Shown here piece by piece: positions 22,256-36,039 of a DNA stretch of 64,000 nt. Every line of letters begins with the position of its first letter. The stretch's first letter is position 1. Where the stretch lies: NCBI GenBank assembly GCA_002633025.1, contig NMRB01000184.1, positions 166,147 to 230,146 of the forward strand, written 5' to 3'. This DNA comes from Notospermus geniculatus. Taxonomy: Eukaryota; Nemertea; Pilidiophora; Heteronemertea; Lineidae. Position numbers and translations under genes: made by a program. The notes under the pieces were generated by a model. It was not told the origin of the DNA, made no database searches, and worked only from the letters and a program-made list of their open reading frames with translations.

Positions 22256-25200
22256 TCAAGAAGCGCCCCCTGCTGAGTTCTGGCCTGGGATTGGTTTCTT
22301 GGCACGTGTCATTCGATCAAGTTCTGCAGCCGCGTCTCTGGTTACTGCAGCTTTATCTGAAATATAGAAAATATACGGTATGATAAAATTTTTAGAATCG
22401 ATATGCTCTGAGATACAATTTACAGCCAATTCTGACAAAACATGGTTTCCGAGAGCAGGGGGTGTACCCCTGGATCTGGGCCTGCCAGGGTGGAGGAGTG
22501 AAGCATCTCCTACGACTGTATAATTTCTGATGAGAAAACTTCATCCCAACCCACTCTGTCACGCAGCACCGAGTGGTGCATAGATATGCACAGGGAAATT
22601 CTGAAAACTTCATGATTCTAGAACTAGTTAATCCAAAGCCTCTCAAGAAACAAAACAATGTCGTAAAATGCATTTAGATAGTCAACAGTTGAAGCTGAAC
22701 ATGACACACAGGATGAGTTAGGACAAAAACTTCTTTATTGACAAAATGATTCATTAGTATTGCGTGGGTTGGTGTGCAGGAGTGGTGTCACCACTGATCA
22801 ACAGCAAACAGTTGTATCAAACAGAACAGCAAGAGCATCACACATTCAGTTGGGGTTTTCTAAATCGAACGAAACAAATGCAAAAGAAAAGTGAATAGAG
22901 CATCTTTATTGACATGTGGCCTGATTAGAGACGAAGGAGAATCTTGTAGAAAATATCATGAACACCACCAAGTAGATCCCTATGAAGCGTAGCTAAAATT
23001 GGTGAAACTATGACCTACACCATCCCAATTCCTGAAAAGAGGTAACAGACAGCACCTGGGCTTCTATAGTACTATTATTCAGGTTATCTATGAGAAGTAA
23101 CTACAGACACTGTAAGTGTAACGACCAGAGTATGGAGGAACTTAGACGCAAATCTTGGTACAGGCATTTCAAGACACATAAACCTCCAAGTAAAGAGCAG
23201 TTTGCATATTTGGCCCGAAGGTACAAATGTATTGCAACTGGTAGACAACCTTCTGTAGACCCAGACCTGTTGGCCTCATGTTCGCATTCACTGCCTTGGG
23301 AATGGGTTCTACTGGAACCAACTCATACCCAAAATCACAAGGTGAACCAACCCAGAGAATTTGCCAAGAAAATCAGCATAAATGTATGAGTCGTGGTAAT
23401 ATGGATAGCATAGCAAGGTTCAGGGAGTGGCAAACCCATAGCCAAATAAAACATGAACTCAGAGGCTTAGGCCAATGTCCGGACATCATTACTGTATGAA
23501 TCCACCTGGTTATTTGGTCAATTCCAGTTATTACTACCACCCCACTAAACTATAAACTTGTTCATGTTGTTATATACCCTCATGTTTTATTTGGCTTCTA
23601 ATCTACGTTGCAACCCAGCACAGTTCTGGCCTCCAACAGCAAAAGGCAGTCTACTCATGAGCAGTGGGAGCAGAGTTAACTGCAGTAATAGCTAATCTCT
23701 ACACTTCAGTGTAGCTGGTAGTACAAGACAGTGCTATTACTTGAACCGCACATACCCCCAGTGCCGATTACCATTGGAAGGCAGAGTTGAATACAAAAAG
23801 AAAACACTTCTTTCAGTATCCAAGAGAAAAACGTGATGAACTACACATAAAATATTACTTATACAAATACCATTTGCATCACCGTTAGGCTCCTCATCAA
23901 CTGTAGAAATGAACAAATAAGGTGTTTAATGAACTGTAAGTCTGGCATGCGGGTAGGAGGCATGCCAGGATGTTATAACATGGAAACATCAATTTTGGTG
24001 GCCCTGAGGTTTGCCAAATACAGAGAATTACAACTTCAAAGTTTGTGGGCTGGGAAATGACTGCTAGGAACTGCGTTTCGGAATAAAACCTGTTCCTGGT
24101 TTCACTGCACAGCCCAGCACAGATACTGATCGCAGTGCCAAATCGGCATGTGCTTTGTGCTTGGCATAAGTCAGTCAAATTTCATGGGTCAATAGCAATA
24201 GACAGAATACCCAGGTTCTCCACTCCACCGGGGTCTCACTTGTCGACTGCTTCATAGAAAAGCCCCCCACCCACAAAAATGTGGATCCCTACTCCTAAAT
24301 AGAGGAAGGGTGTGTGACCCCCTTTCCCCCGAGTGGAGGGCCTAGGACTGCCTGAGCAGAACACCATGCAAAGTTCTGAAAGAGCTACCTTCTTCATCAT
24401 CTGGAGATAAGAAAATAAGAGATGATAGAATAGCAAGCAGATGTTTATTCATTCATCTGTTTTATCTGAAGGAAATAATATGACAATCGTCATGCATTGT
24501 CGGATAGGAGAGGCTCGCATGCAACTGGTGAAGGGGCTCTAAGGGGATATAAACACGGGGCTTTCTGTTACAGCTCTTGCTTTCAGGATGCTACAGCACT
24601 AGCCACAGGCTCTCATGATCCATCAGCGTCAATGTTACCCGCCTACGGCACTATGGCTGTAAATCACTTCAGTGCAGGATACCTTAGGCATAAGCATCGA
24701 ACAACCTTCGGTGTATTGGTGTGTCCACCTGATGGTTCTGCTGAGAGGTATGTGACAATGTCGTGAATTAACACAACTACAGTAAACGAGGAACATCGTG
24801 AAAGTGTCATTCAACAACATTTCATGAGTCTGATATCCATCTGGTGTGCATAGAACCTCCCACAGCAGGTACCACCTGGTGGTAGGACACACCTGAGGTG
24901 GAGGACACCTCAAGCAGAAGTGCACCTCAAGATGGTAGGACACCTCTGGTGGTAGTCCACCACTACATGTTCGGACACCTGCTGGTGATAGGACACTACC
25001 AGTTGCAGGCCACCTCTCATTTGATAGGACAAATCTAGGTGGTAGGACACCTTTCTGAAGGGCATCATATGTACACAATCCTGGGATTCTGGGGTCTATC
25101 ATACAGGGGGCTCATGCCATCCATCCAACCCAAAGAAACATGAGAACATACTATGACCAACCATAAGGAGAGCGAGATCTGGAACCTGTAGTTGAGGAAA

Positions 25201-28200
25201 GGAATGACAAGGTATTATTCCTTGATAAATACTCTAAATAGGAAGGTTTAGTCAGATGAGGGAATGAAAAGGGTAATGCTAAAAATTCTACATCCCACAA
25301 ATGTATGATATCGAAGGGAAAGAATGAACATGTAAGAACGTCACAAACACACCATTAATTGGCATTAGGGATACAGTACAATTACCTGTGACCTAGATAT
25401 CTACAAATCTCGATATCTACACATAAACCTTTAAACCGAGAATAACGAAAACCCACAGAACAAACAAACAAATACAGTCCCCCCTCGCAATTACGAACCC
25501 TTCGGGGTCCAAGGGTTAAGTTCGTACTAATGCGGAGTTCGTAATAACGAGGATTTACATACATGTCATGAAATTTTGGGAGCCAGACGTTGGGTTCGTA
25601 ACATCCGGGAGTTCGTAAAATTGAGGTTCGTAAGAACGAGGGTGCACCGTACATATAAAGCATGCGAAATCAGAGTGAATGTATACCTGCTTCGCCTGAA
25701 ACAAGATGTGACGCATTGTGTAAATGAAGTTAAGAAAGACTGTGGCCAAATCGCAGGGAAACGTTCGTAGGGAAATGTGATTGTGCATGATTGATGGGAA
25801 AGTCGAGGCATCCACTGACTATGAATCTTCCATTTCCGATCTCATAACGAACAATAAACAACTAGAAACTGTAGTGGCATACACTACGCAACTAAAAACA
25901 CAGCAACAACATCCAACTTTATTAAGATGAGAACCACTTCAACTCAAATTGTCATTTATTACCTGTCTTGGCAGTTCCTCTTGGCCCCGGTCCCGGCCCG
26001 GCAGTGCCATCGGGGGCTCCGGCGCCCGTCTTTTTACTAAGGAGACTATTGAAGAAGTTAGCGAGTACACCTTCGCTGGTTGATCCTGCTCTGGCACCTT
26101 CCATCTGAAGGGGAAAAGACGTCTCGCTGAGTACTACATGTACATGTATTTACAGGGTTTGTACACCTCCTGTCTCCCAAATTTCCGTGACATTTCCAGG
26201 ACTTTCCAGGGCATGAATGGCAAAATTCCAGGACATTTTGCGGCATGGAAAGCACAAAATTTCAAGATACATGTACTCTCCCAAACCCACTCGCCGCCAA
26301 ATTGATGCACAGATGGTCTTTATTTTGATTATTTTGTTTTCTTTTTTGAAAGGGACTTGATTTTCCATGACAATTCCAGGACATCGTGGTAATTTCGCTG
26401 ATTTTCAAGGATTTCCAGGCCTGGATTTTGTTAACTCAAAATTCCATGACATTCCAGGTTTTCCAGGAGGCGTACAAACCCTGTATTTAGGAGCTCTCGA
26501 GTTTCTGTGAAATAGGATATGTGTAGCTTGGGGAGATCATCCTCGCTGTTGTGATATGTGACCCTGATTGGTCTCGTCTTGTCTCTATAGTCTCGCTGAG
26601 ACTATGGGATTCATCTGATAGAGACACGAGGCAACACATCCAAGTGTTTCAGCTGGGGTGGATGCAGAAAGCAGGAACCACACGGATTGCAAGGGTTTTC
26701 CTTAGCAAGGAAGATATGTATACACACAACGAAGTCAAGGATATCATACACGATTAATACACCTGTCAGAAGGGAAGATACATGACTGGCTCGAGGCTCC
26801 ACTCCGCAAATTCTCCATATTCCGACACAAAACCTGCAGTAATGGTCAAGAAAACGTCAACATGCCAAAAGTCCTCTTTGCAACTTACGCCAGCTTTCTT
26901 TGGTGATGCTGCGAGTCCAGCCGCATTGACTGCAGCAGCTCCTGGAGCTCGAGGAGAGGGTTTCTGTGCCCCCGGTGCTGGTCGCATGGGTGACTCCTGG
27001 AAAAGTTGTCAATTATCAAGCATGTCAATCATCAATCAAGCCCTGTCAATCAATTTACCATGACTGGCAGTCGTCAGTGTGAAGGTCAGCAAAGGTGAAA
27101 GGTAACAAAAGCAGCTAATGTACATGTAACAGCAGGTCAAATATTCAAAACTGGGCATGATTTATAATGACCTATGTACAACACTCCTACATATGAGATG
27201 TTTATGGGTACGGGTGACTGTCCTTTTCATATGAGGGGCTGTGACACGGAAAGAGGGTAGGTATGACAGCTGACTGGAACCCATAAACATGGCATATGTG
27301 GAATTACGAGTACCAGCAGGACGCCTGTCGCGTCAAGGAATCACAAACAAGGTGAGGCATCTGCAAAAGCGACATAACCAACGGGAACACGCGATATCCC
27401 ACCGTGACCTTGACCTGGCCACATCTTACCCGTTGTCCGCCACCAGCAGGAGCCTGCTTGCTGAGCTGCATCTGTTGCTTCATCAAGAATGCTTGCTCAT
27501 CCTCGGCCAAGACTTCCATCTCTCGCTGGATTGGTTTTCGCATGACTGGTTTGGCAATGACGTCGTCGAAGGAATCATCCGGTTTCATACTTGTCATATT
27601 TTCGTATAATATACTAATTTTCTTTTCGTTGTCCCAACCAGCTGGGCTGTAAGTAATGAACACGTAGTCTGAGTGACAAGGGGAGGGTAGAGGGCATCAC
27701 ATGAAATGTGAAGAGAAACTTAAGTTACCGTAGACACTGTCACCTCGTATACCCTGACATCTGTGCGACTCTGAAAAGGGTCGATTTTGCCACAGAATCT
27801 CAGTCTGGGTTCTACCTTTGTCAACTTGGTCAGGTTGGCGATCAATGGGCAATCCACCATTGTTGGTTTCCTTACGAACAATGACACAAAATACTGTACT
27901 ACCCATAGTTTTCTATGGTTGAATTGCTCCGAGAGCACCAACTCGCGTGAGGAAACTCTCGCGTGGAATAGTGCCTCAACCCAGCAAGTGGAAAGCCTAC
28001 GATTCACAAACCCATACTCACATGAATACAGCGTCTCTCTCCACGACTAAAGCAGGAGCTGAGAATGGAAACCCATATATTCTATGTAGGAGGTACTTTA
28101 AAAGTAAGTCACAGTTTTTGTCTTCCTTCACAGATGTATAAAACAAGGACGCACCATCTGGACAACGGTTAAGGGAAATATTCAGAACTACATATAAACA

Positions 28201-31200
28201 CAACATACGATGTTACAGTTAGGCCTGATGTCGAACTGAAGCATGGTTAGTACAGCTGGGCCCTATTTTTTTCAAGTACATTTCAAGGACTTTTCAAGGA
28301 TGATTTGGAGATTTTTCAAGGACTTTATTCTTGAAAAGCAAGGGAGAAATACACAAATTTTCATATCAAAATAGAACATCTCTAGCGGAAAACAGGCCAC
28401 AAGAAAACGAAACCTCAAACGTGCAAGGAACAACTTTTTTTTCAACGGGTCTCTTTATTTTTCAAGGACTTTTCCAGGAATTTTTACAGCTATTCCATTT
28501 TTTAAGTACTTTTCCATAGCTTTTCAAGGTCACTTTTTTTTCAAGTACTTTTCAAGGTTTTCAAGGACCTGTACGAACCCTGTGAAGGCCTGATGTCGAA
28601 CTGAAGACCTGCGCTAGTGGAGGCTGAACAGTACGTCTTTCCCTTTATCACAACGTTAGCTATAGGACTTTTTAAGGATACAATTTAAACAGAATTTCCT
28701 AACGTGTTGCTGTATAAAGTCGAAATGCTCTTCTCTGTAATCGTGTTCTTTTTCTAAAGTGGAGATTGCATCACTCTGAAATGAGAAACACCACAGAAAT
28801 AGATGAGAATTTGTCCCTCTAATCCCGAAAACTTGTATTGAAACTGGCGTAAACTGCAGGACAAGCCGTAAACAAACGAACCTCATAGCCTGAGTGGAGA
28901 GGTATAAAGATGTGTCAGATTGGTAGAGCATACCTTTGTTACTACAACTACTATAGGAATTCCAAGGTTATGTGTTAATGTGGTCTCTCCTAACGGCAGG
29001 AGTACTTTATCCTCGTCTTGACTGGCGACTGGATGAAGAGGATTTGGACCTCGTCTTGCAGGCTGTGTGTGACTTTCTTTACCCTCCTCGGGTTCGACGT
29101 ACTCTTGGAAATGTGTTACCACTGAAGGGAGAAGAAAGTTGAATGTCTTCATTGCTGGATTTTCCATCAGTCATGAAATGCCAACATTCCTCGGTCAGTC
29201 TGTTTGAACCATCATTATCAAGGGTTCATAACGCTCTGCTTCGGGCTTCACTTACGCTAGTGCGAAGGCAAAGTGACGGTAGGCCTTATATGTGGTCAGT
29301 CTGCTTGAGAACAAGTTTAGTGCCTAAATCTGTAGGCAGGCCATCTTTCGTTCAAGTTAATGACGATATCTACACAGAAGCCGTTGCCCATCTAAAGGGC
29401 CTACGACAGCACTGCCCACTAGTGGTAAATAGCAGTATCACCACAAGTGCTCGGAATGGGAGCACATAGCTTGAAGTACTTCTACTACACATACAAATAT
29501 ACCAATATCTTGTACATGTACTACCATAGCTATTCCTTCAGGCAAACAAGCCCCCACTGATGATACTGGACTTGCTGCCTTTTATAACAGGGGGACAGAG
29601 CCTAGTACAGAAATGCACACACTAAAGTGTTACCAGAACTGCAGCAGAGTTAGGCCTGCAGCTAACTTGACGCCAGTGACCTCAGAGTGATCACCTGATG
29701 TTGTCCACCAGTTGTGGCCGTGTTTACTCTTCAGATTCGCTTTAAACCATCAATTGACGCAGCTGGTCTTGCCAGACAATGGAATCCAGAAGAATACATT
29801 GTCACTGTGATAGGGCACACAGTAACCTACGCATTATCAACCATCACATGACAATGTCGTTCGCCCTTTCGACATAAATTGTCAGCTACCGGTAATACGT
29901 TTTTTTTGTTGCCACTGCCTTTTTACTTCATAATCAGGGTTCATTGGCGCATGGACCCAGTCTGTTTGCCCCTAGTTTTCTGGATAGGACAACGCGAAAA
30001 GTCCATTTGATCTATTTTTTACGGACCTGAATCAGAAAAAATCCGTGTGCCAATGAACCACGCTTTAGTCACACTGAAAGTACCCAGGTGGTTGCTATGT
30101 ACAGGATTTGCTGCTGAAACAGGACTACTGGCATGAGTGGTCACAAGTTTGAATCTCGCTGTTGGCCCAACTTCTCACTGAGATGCTAAAGGGGATACCT
30201 GGCCAGCAAAGATGGAGTTGTGTCCGTCGGGTGTTTCTTCGCAGCTGCTATGGGACCACACATTTCCAGCTTGTGGCTGTTGGTTCTTGAGAAATTTGAG
30301 GTCATCCCTAGAGAGGACAAACCGAGGGCTAGGGCCTGGTAGGGCCCGGGGAGCGCGGTGGCATAATGGTTAGGGCTGTGGACTCATGATCGGAAGATCG
30401 TGGGTTCGATCCCCGGCCGTGTCACTCTGTAACTCTCAACTGGCCTGAAATGTCCATCGTGTGCGCTATATTGTGGCTGCCCTTTGGTTTCTACAGAATG
30501 GTTTCTGAATCATAGGCTGGGGTAATAATGTGTGAAGCGCTTAGAGAGCGTAATACGCTATGAAGCGCTATATAAGAACTCGCCATTATTATTATTATTA
30601 TTATTATTATTAGTGCAATGCAATGATCAAGTTCTAGGCCTGGATACTGCACTACGAGAGCCAACATCATCTATTCAAGAGACAGGTGTCCCATTCAAAG
30701 AATACTTACAACTTTGTTCATACTCCCGCATCTGTTCGGGTGAAATCCTAAGTAGGTCTATGTGGTCTCGTAATATTGCGCTCCATTTTTTTAACGAATC
30801 CATGATCGCCCACGGGTTGGCCATAGAAACAACTAACAAAACTAAAGTGTGTTCAAAATTTTCCTCCGATAGTGCGAATTTAAGAAGTCCGGTGTGATGC
30901 GGGTCACCGTCAAGGATCCATGTGCCTAACCGGGTGTGATCTGAAATGACAAACGGGGAAGACAATCTTGAGGAGAAACAGCTTCAAGGATGAATCTAGG
31001 CTGAGCTCTTTGCTGAAATCTGAGGAGTCCAACGCGTTTTTGCACTCTCACACATGAATCCCCACGCAGGCATGAATTAGCCCACTGTCAGCCTCAAAAC
31101 CTTGTATTGTAGTGACAAGAAAACGAAAGGGTTGAAGTCCTGGGACTTCTTCGGCGTGAATAATTTTGTAACGTTTGCATGAAAACGGAATGTTCGCCGC

Positions 31201-34200
31201 ATGGTTTTATGTATTGTACCGGTAGTGTGAATGCTATCTGACTCCCCTAATTCAGAAAGTAACAATATACTTTTAAGTTGAAAGGTTTTGTATTGATTCA
31301 TGATTAGCACAAGCAGCAACTTGTTGAGAGAACAGCCATGTTGCTTACACAGTTAGGAGTACCACTTGCACCATGTAGCTTGAATGCATTTGTTATCTAC
31401 AATGGGGATGTGTATTGTGATAATTTGGCTAACTCAAATGACCTGATGCAAAGGCACCGTCGAAGCAAAAGTCACCATGCATCATAACGAAGCCAACGTG
31501 AAAACAGTGCCCCTGCTAACAACACTGTACAAGGCTGTCAGCCGTAAAGCATCAATATTTTAGTATGGTACACAAGGGTGCTTGAAGCATGCAGTGACGA
31601 TGATTGAGCACACAGTTACGATGAACGGTAAGGCAGGCACAAGTCGAAATAGTCACTCAACTTAAAGTGCTGCACCACGTGAGTGTATTCATTCTCCAGC
31701 AAGTTGGGTCAAAATGGGCAAGTCACCTTGGCAAAAAAATCTGGTTGCTCAATCCCAATATTAAATATAACATTGCAATGCAATATTGCAAAGAAAACAT
31801 TGGTTCATCCAGAATTCTGCGAACCTGGTCATCTGCCAACAACACAGGAGATGCAATCACGAACAGCTGTCAATGGCGGCCCACACTTTACAGACACAGA
31901 GACCAAGCAATTGAGTTGGTTGTTGGTAGGTAGAAAAGTGAACCATATTTCTCAATCTACCCTCCTGAAGATCATGGAAGCCACGATGAACATTTTTGTC
32001 CCCTTTTGTAAGCAGGCACGGCGGTTTCACTGAGAGTAAGCAGTCTAAACTGGGAAGGATGACACAGCAGACAACACTGCTTGAATTCAATGTACAGCAG
32101 GCTGCAGGAAGAAACCGGAGCGCCAGGAGAAAACTCGAGTCGAATCTTTATAGCGTGTCTGACTGGTGCTTGAACCTGGAACCACTGAGGTGACAGACTC
32201 TGATGATTCTCTCCCACCAAGCTGTGACAGCCCCATTCAGTGTTCCCGCCAGAGGGGGCCCCCATAAAAAAATTCCTGGCAGAAACCCTGCCATTCGTTG
32301 GCCGTCCTTTCTACTACCCAACTTTCTATCCAGGCAATCACACGGATGTAATTCTGGAAGGGCAGACTGCAGCCCCATACATATGCCAGGGTACATGTAT
32401 CTTTTACTTCAGTTGTTTTTTTCTCACTGCAGAAACATCAGAATCAGATGCTGCAAAACAGGCCTACGCCCATTGAAAACAAACCCAGGAAAATTCAATT
32501 AAAATGTGAGGCAAACAGAAAATGGACTGCATCGGAGTCCCAGGCCTATCGTGTCAATACAATAATCAGATGACTCATGCGAATGATTGATTTTTCTAGT
32601 GAACTCGCCATCACAGGTATATAATCCATTTGTCCTCTAATGCAGATGTGAATAGCATACAAACAATGACAGCTTGTTCAAGCTCTGCAGCATGTATGGT
32701 AGGGGGCATATCTCAACAGACTGATAACTTGGAATGAGGGTCAGCAGACATAATTCTGTGACAATTGACAAGCCTAACGGCTGGTTCATACTTGCCCGCG
32801 GAACGTCAAGCGCATGAAACTGATCGCAGGTTTCCAAGGCGTGGATGTGCACACACACTGAAATTGATCATAGTCGGCGTAAAAACCGGACGGAGTATGA
32901 ACCAGCCCTTAGACGAGTGATATCTCTTCATAAAATACTTCAGAACTTTCTGAGCATGGGAGGCAGTTGAACCTGTTCCAAGAGCCAGCCATCTTTGACT
33001 GACCCATGTTCACTCAAAACCCACGAATAACCGGCCATCAAATGATACATATCAGATGAAAGTATCTCATCACTGTCTGAAAGAATTCTTTCATAAAAGA
33101 CTGCTGGTAGCCCTCATCTAAATCACAACAATGTCAGTTTCTATGTATTCTCATTCAAGGCCTCCACTAACACAATACTACACATAGTGTAAGAAGAAAT
33201 AATGGGGTCATAGTGTGAAGAAAATTACAGAAATACAAAAGAATAATATGATTGTAAGTCTTGCCAGTGATTGCCTGTGGGAATGCTAGTAGTACACTAC
33301 ACACGAGTGGCTTAAGCACATTGGCCGATGGATTAGAATGTTGGAATCCAAACTATCTCCTTTTGGGCCTAATACATTTGACAGTGGGGAGACCGATGAG
33401 TTCAAGCATATGTGACCCGTGACAGCAAAATGAGTCCGAATGCGCCCAGAAGAAGACCCAAGATGCACCAACAGTTTGTTGATTTCAGGCTTGTTTGCCC
33501 ATTGTGAAATCTGACTTTGTCGATTTCTGTAATTGTTCTCTGGTGTCATCTTGGCTCTTCTTTCTGGTGCATTCCGACTCATTTTGCTGTCACATGTGAC
33601 CCATCATCACAAAACTGCTAAATCTAAATTGCTCTGAAGCTGGCAGGTTGGGACCAACGTTTTGTTAATTTCAGTCATGTCAGTAGGCTTATTGTCTGTC
33701 TTTTGTAAAATCTGTGTGATTTACATTTCTTATTTATCTTTTCGAATTATTTTGGTTCATATCTTGTGCGACTTTAAGATGGGGTTGGCTGCGATGGGTC
33801 ACATATTTCTCAGGTTTATGGGGATTTCACTGATAAAGATTCCCTTTCCTGATGAACTTATAAATGGGGTTGATGTACAGTGTCATGTTTACACACAAGA
33901 TGCATGGAAGTTGAAAGGGTGCAACTACATAACAAGTTGAATACATAAAATACATGTGTCGATGCAAATAGTGGTGCTGTGAAGTCTAACCACACAGCTT
34001 TGCAAACAGCCACATCACATTCTAGCAATACGGTACTCGACCAGACATGCATGATCATTCATAAACAGTCAGCAATCTGGAATCAGGCAAGCAGATTCAG
34101 CGGGAACCCTGTCACAGAAACGAACTGACAACATAACAGTGAAATACGGCAGAGAACGACAAATCAGTTTTTTTGCTGGTTGTCCACAGATAACCTGAAT

Positions 34201-36029
34201 TCCAGAATTTGGTTGTCCGCATCAAATTATGATTGTACCATAGGCCTATATATTAGAATACATCAACATTTCATGACAAGGTGGGTTCTCAGGGCAGTTG
34301 TCCACGGACAACTGATTGGAGGAAATGGCATGTCCGTGTGGAAAAATCAGTTGTCCCGGCGCCCGGACAACCACTTTGTCATTCACTGTACACCCAGCAA
34401 CAAGAAAATCCCAATAGTTGTCAAACCATGTCCTCTTTCTCACTTACCATCTCTGTATTCATCTTTGACATCTAAATAGTTATACTCCAGGCCGGAGCCT
34501 TTCTTTGGGTCATCAGCTCCCTGGAGCTTGGCCACTAGAGTGGTTTTACCACATTCATTATCACCTACAAGGGAAAGAAATGAATTACTGGAGTATCTGC
34601 TGCAGGATATCACTTGTATGAGGACCAACATGTCAACAATTCACCAGGATGCCATCATAATCATCATGACATGAAGTCAGGGTGGAACTGAGACCCAGAT
34701 CAAATCACTTGACTTGCCCAAATGCCAATTCGGTCATTTCCAAGTTGAATAGGCTCAGCAGGCAGAAGCCAGCATCCACACCCAATAGCAGTACATGTAT
34801 ATATGTAAGAACCCTGAGGGCAGACTGCCTGATGGTGCTGCCCTCTGTCATTAAGAAGTTGTAGTAATCTATGCCAGTTGTGGACTGTTCCTTTAAGAAA
34901 CATACCTAGAACTATGATTGACTTGCAGGAGGGCAGTTTAGAACTGGAACTGGACTGAACTTCACTGAGAATAGAAGCCCTGAAATGAATAGATAGAAAA
35001 TATATCAAATAATCTGAAAGGGGCAATATCAACCAACTCTTGCTGACTGCTGGGATCACAGTCGTGGGATGCCAAGCTGCTAGGGCATAGAATACATCCA
35101 GGCCGATTGCCGATTGTCAATGCAACACTCAGCAGCACAAGCTAGCAATGGCAAAGGCCAGAGTCAGATGTCAGACAACCACGACACCAACGGAACGACT
35201 TTACAATCCCTGGTCATCGACTGACGGAATAAGCCGCATTGTTACAGTTGTAGGCCTACAAGTAACAATAGGATTTCCATTGTGTGCCACTTCTGACCAG
35301 GGATTCTAAAGTTCCAGGCCTACCCTAACCCTGCATTGACACTTTACCGTCTTGATTTTATGACTGACTGTCTGACATTTTCTTTTTTGTCATGCCGGCC
35401 TAACATATTTAACAACATGACAATGACGACGACAACGACGACTGAACTTCTTGTTTTCGAGGACGAGGGATGTTCGAAAAATCAAAATTGTCAAAAATCA
35501 TCAAATTCAAAATTGAAATATCAGCACAGCACAGGACAGGGCACAGGAGACATGGGAGAGGCTGACTGGACAGCCACACAGCATCATCAACCATGTCAAC
35601 AGCTTCAATAACCTGCACAACAACAGAACGAGAGAGTCAGAGATTATGAATACAAACTGTAGATACACACACACACACATACACGCCTATCACCGGTGTG
35701 GAGGCCTAGGCCTAGGCCCCTATGTTCGTTTGTACGCGCATTGCTGTGTTGTGTACTTTAGGCATGATGTACAGACTAAATGTACAGTAAATGCATGCAC
35801 GTCTCTCAGCGTCTGGATGCCAGATTTCGAAGCGAGGGAATCGCATCCTGTCAAACATTTCCACTGCCAACTCGCCACACAGACAACAGATCTGGATCAA
35901 ACTTGGCAGTTATGTTCTCTGAACAAAAAGGGACCTAACTACAAATTACCAGATGTTTTGTCCCTCTTCATCTTCTGCATTTTCTTCGATGACACTGCCC
36001 TGTCTATCCCTGTCGCCGATGGGCGCCAT
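22256..36029 (-). CDS. DYNC1LI: Cytoplasmic dynein 1 light intermediate chain
   Basis: Links dynein heavy chain to cargo adaptors. Eleven minus-strand exons: 36029-35950, 34979-34906, 34564-34448, 30940-30710, 29121-28934, 28775-28682, 28157-28022, 27646-27430, 26996-26889, 26104-25963, 22356-22256. Phases agree throughout; 495 aa (human paralogues 492-523). The P-loop GDNECGKTT is at about residues 52-60, then [90 protein letters not shown] and [12 protein letters not shown]. The C-terminal adaptor-binding helix [16 protein letters not shown] is at about 425-440, followed by AAELDRMTR and a stop. The ATG context AAGATGGCGCC is YY1/Kozak-like. One gene where vertebrates have two (DYNC1LI1/2), so I leave the symbol unnumbered. 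Introns are large and repeat-filled. Confidence 0.95.
22735..25460. other. Intron between last two dynein LIC exons
   Basis: No supported exon. It contains open frames of about 90-155 codons on both strands (for example 23090-23389 plus) that lack family similarity or splice consensus, and a minisatellite (24850-25055). Confidence 0.6.
24850..25055. repeat. Degenerate minisatellite, GGTGGTAGGACACCT units
   Basis: About nine imperfect copies of a 20-25 bp unit whose core is GGTRGTAGGACACCT. Lies in a dynein LIC intron. No coding role seen. Confidence 0.8.
25475..25649. mobile_element. pogo/Tigger-like MITE
   Basis: Ends CAGTCCCCCCTCGCAATTAC and (complement) CGGTGCACCCTCGTTCTTAC resemble pogo/Tigger termini, with CTCGTT..TACGAA inside. 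TA flanks both sides (25473-25474, 25650-25651). 175 bp, non-coding. Confidence 0.75.
26153..26483. mobile_element. hAT-like MITE with TTCCAGGACAT repeats
   Basis: Inverted ends CAGGGTTTGTACACCTCCTG / CAGGAGGCGTACAAACCCTG. The flanks share TATTTA. The interior repeats ATTCCATGACATTCCAGG-like units. In a dynein LIC intron. Confidence 0.75.
28221..28606. repeat. TTTCAAGGACTTT repeat island between 21-bp direct repeats
   Basis: AGGCCTGATGTCGAACTGAAG occurs exactly at 28221-28241 and 28586-28606. Between them are many TTTTCAAGGACTTTTCAAGG units and a right end GTACGAACCCTG, related to the hAT-like element at 26153. The left terminus is degraded. Confidence 0.7.
29936..30063. mobile_element. Short hairpin MITE
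   Basis: GGGTTCATTGGCGCATGGA and TCCGTGTGCCAATGAACC are imperfect inverted repeats bounding about 128 bp in a dynein LIC intron. Family not identified. Confidence 0.5.
30349..30614 (+). repeat. tRNA-derived SINE with (ATT)n tail
   Basis: The head has an A box TGGCATAATGG (30359-30369) and a B box GGTTCGATCCC (30403-30413), with a CTCATGA loop resembling tRNA-Met. The body ends with GAAGCGCTTAGAGAGC and GCGCTATATAAGAAC, a widely shared animal SINE/LINE tail, then (ATT)n at 30584-30614. Internal RNA polymerase III promoter expected. Confidence 0.88.
32776..32910. mobile_element. Short MITE with GGCTGGTTCATACT ends
   Basis: GGCTGGTTCATACTTGCCC and GGAGTATGAACCAGCCC are inverted about 130 bp apart; outer bases TAA/TTA may be the target duplication. 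The TGAACCAGCCCTA word recurs near 42708. Confidence 0.6.
33410..33600. mobile_element. MITE with GTGACAGCAAAATGAGTC ends
   Basis: Inverted arms GTGACAGCAAAATGAGTCCG and GACTCATTTTGCTGTCAC, extending to GCGCCCAGAA / TTCTGGTGC, span about 190 bp. No coding capacity. In a dynein LIC intron. Confidence 0.75.
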
Positions 36030-36039
36030 CTTGATTTAC

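Noticed and set aside
23090-23389. 99-codon plus-strand frame as a nested gene
   Set aside because: Within a dynein LIC intron, no motif I can name, no splice or poly(A) support; perhaps an old retroelement scrap.
30349-30424. Functional tRNA-Met gene
   Set aside because: A and B boxes are present, but the stems are imperfect and it continues into a SINE body with an ATT tail.
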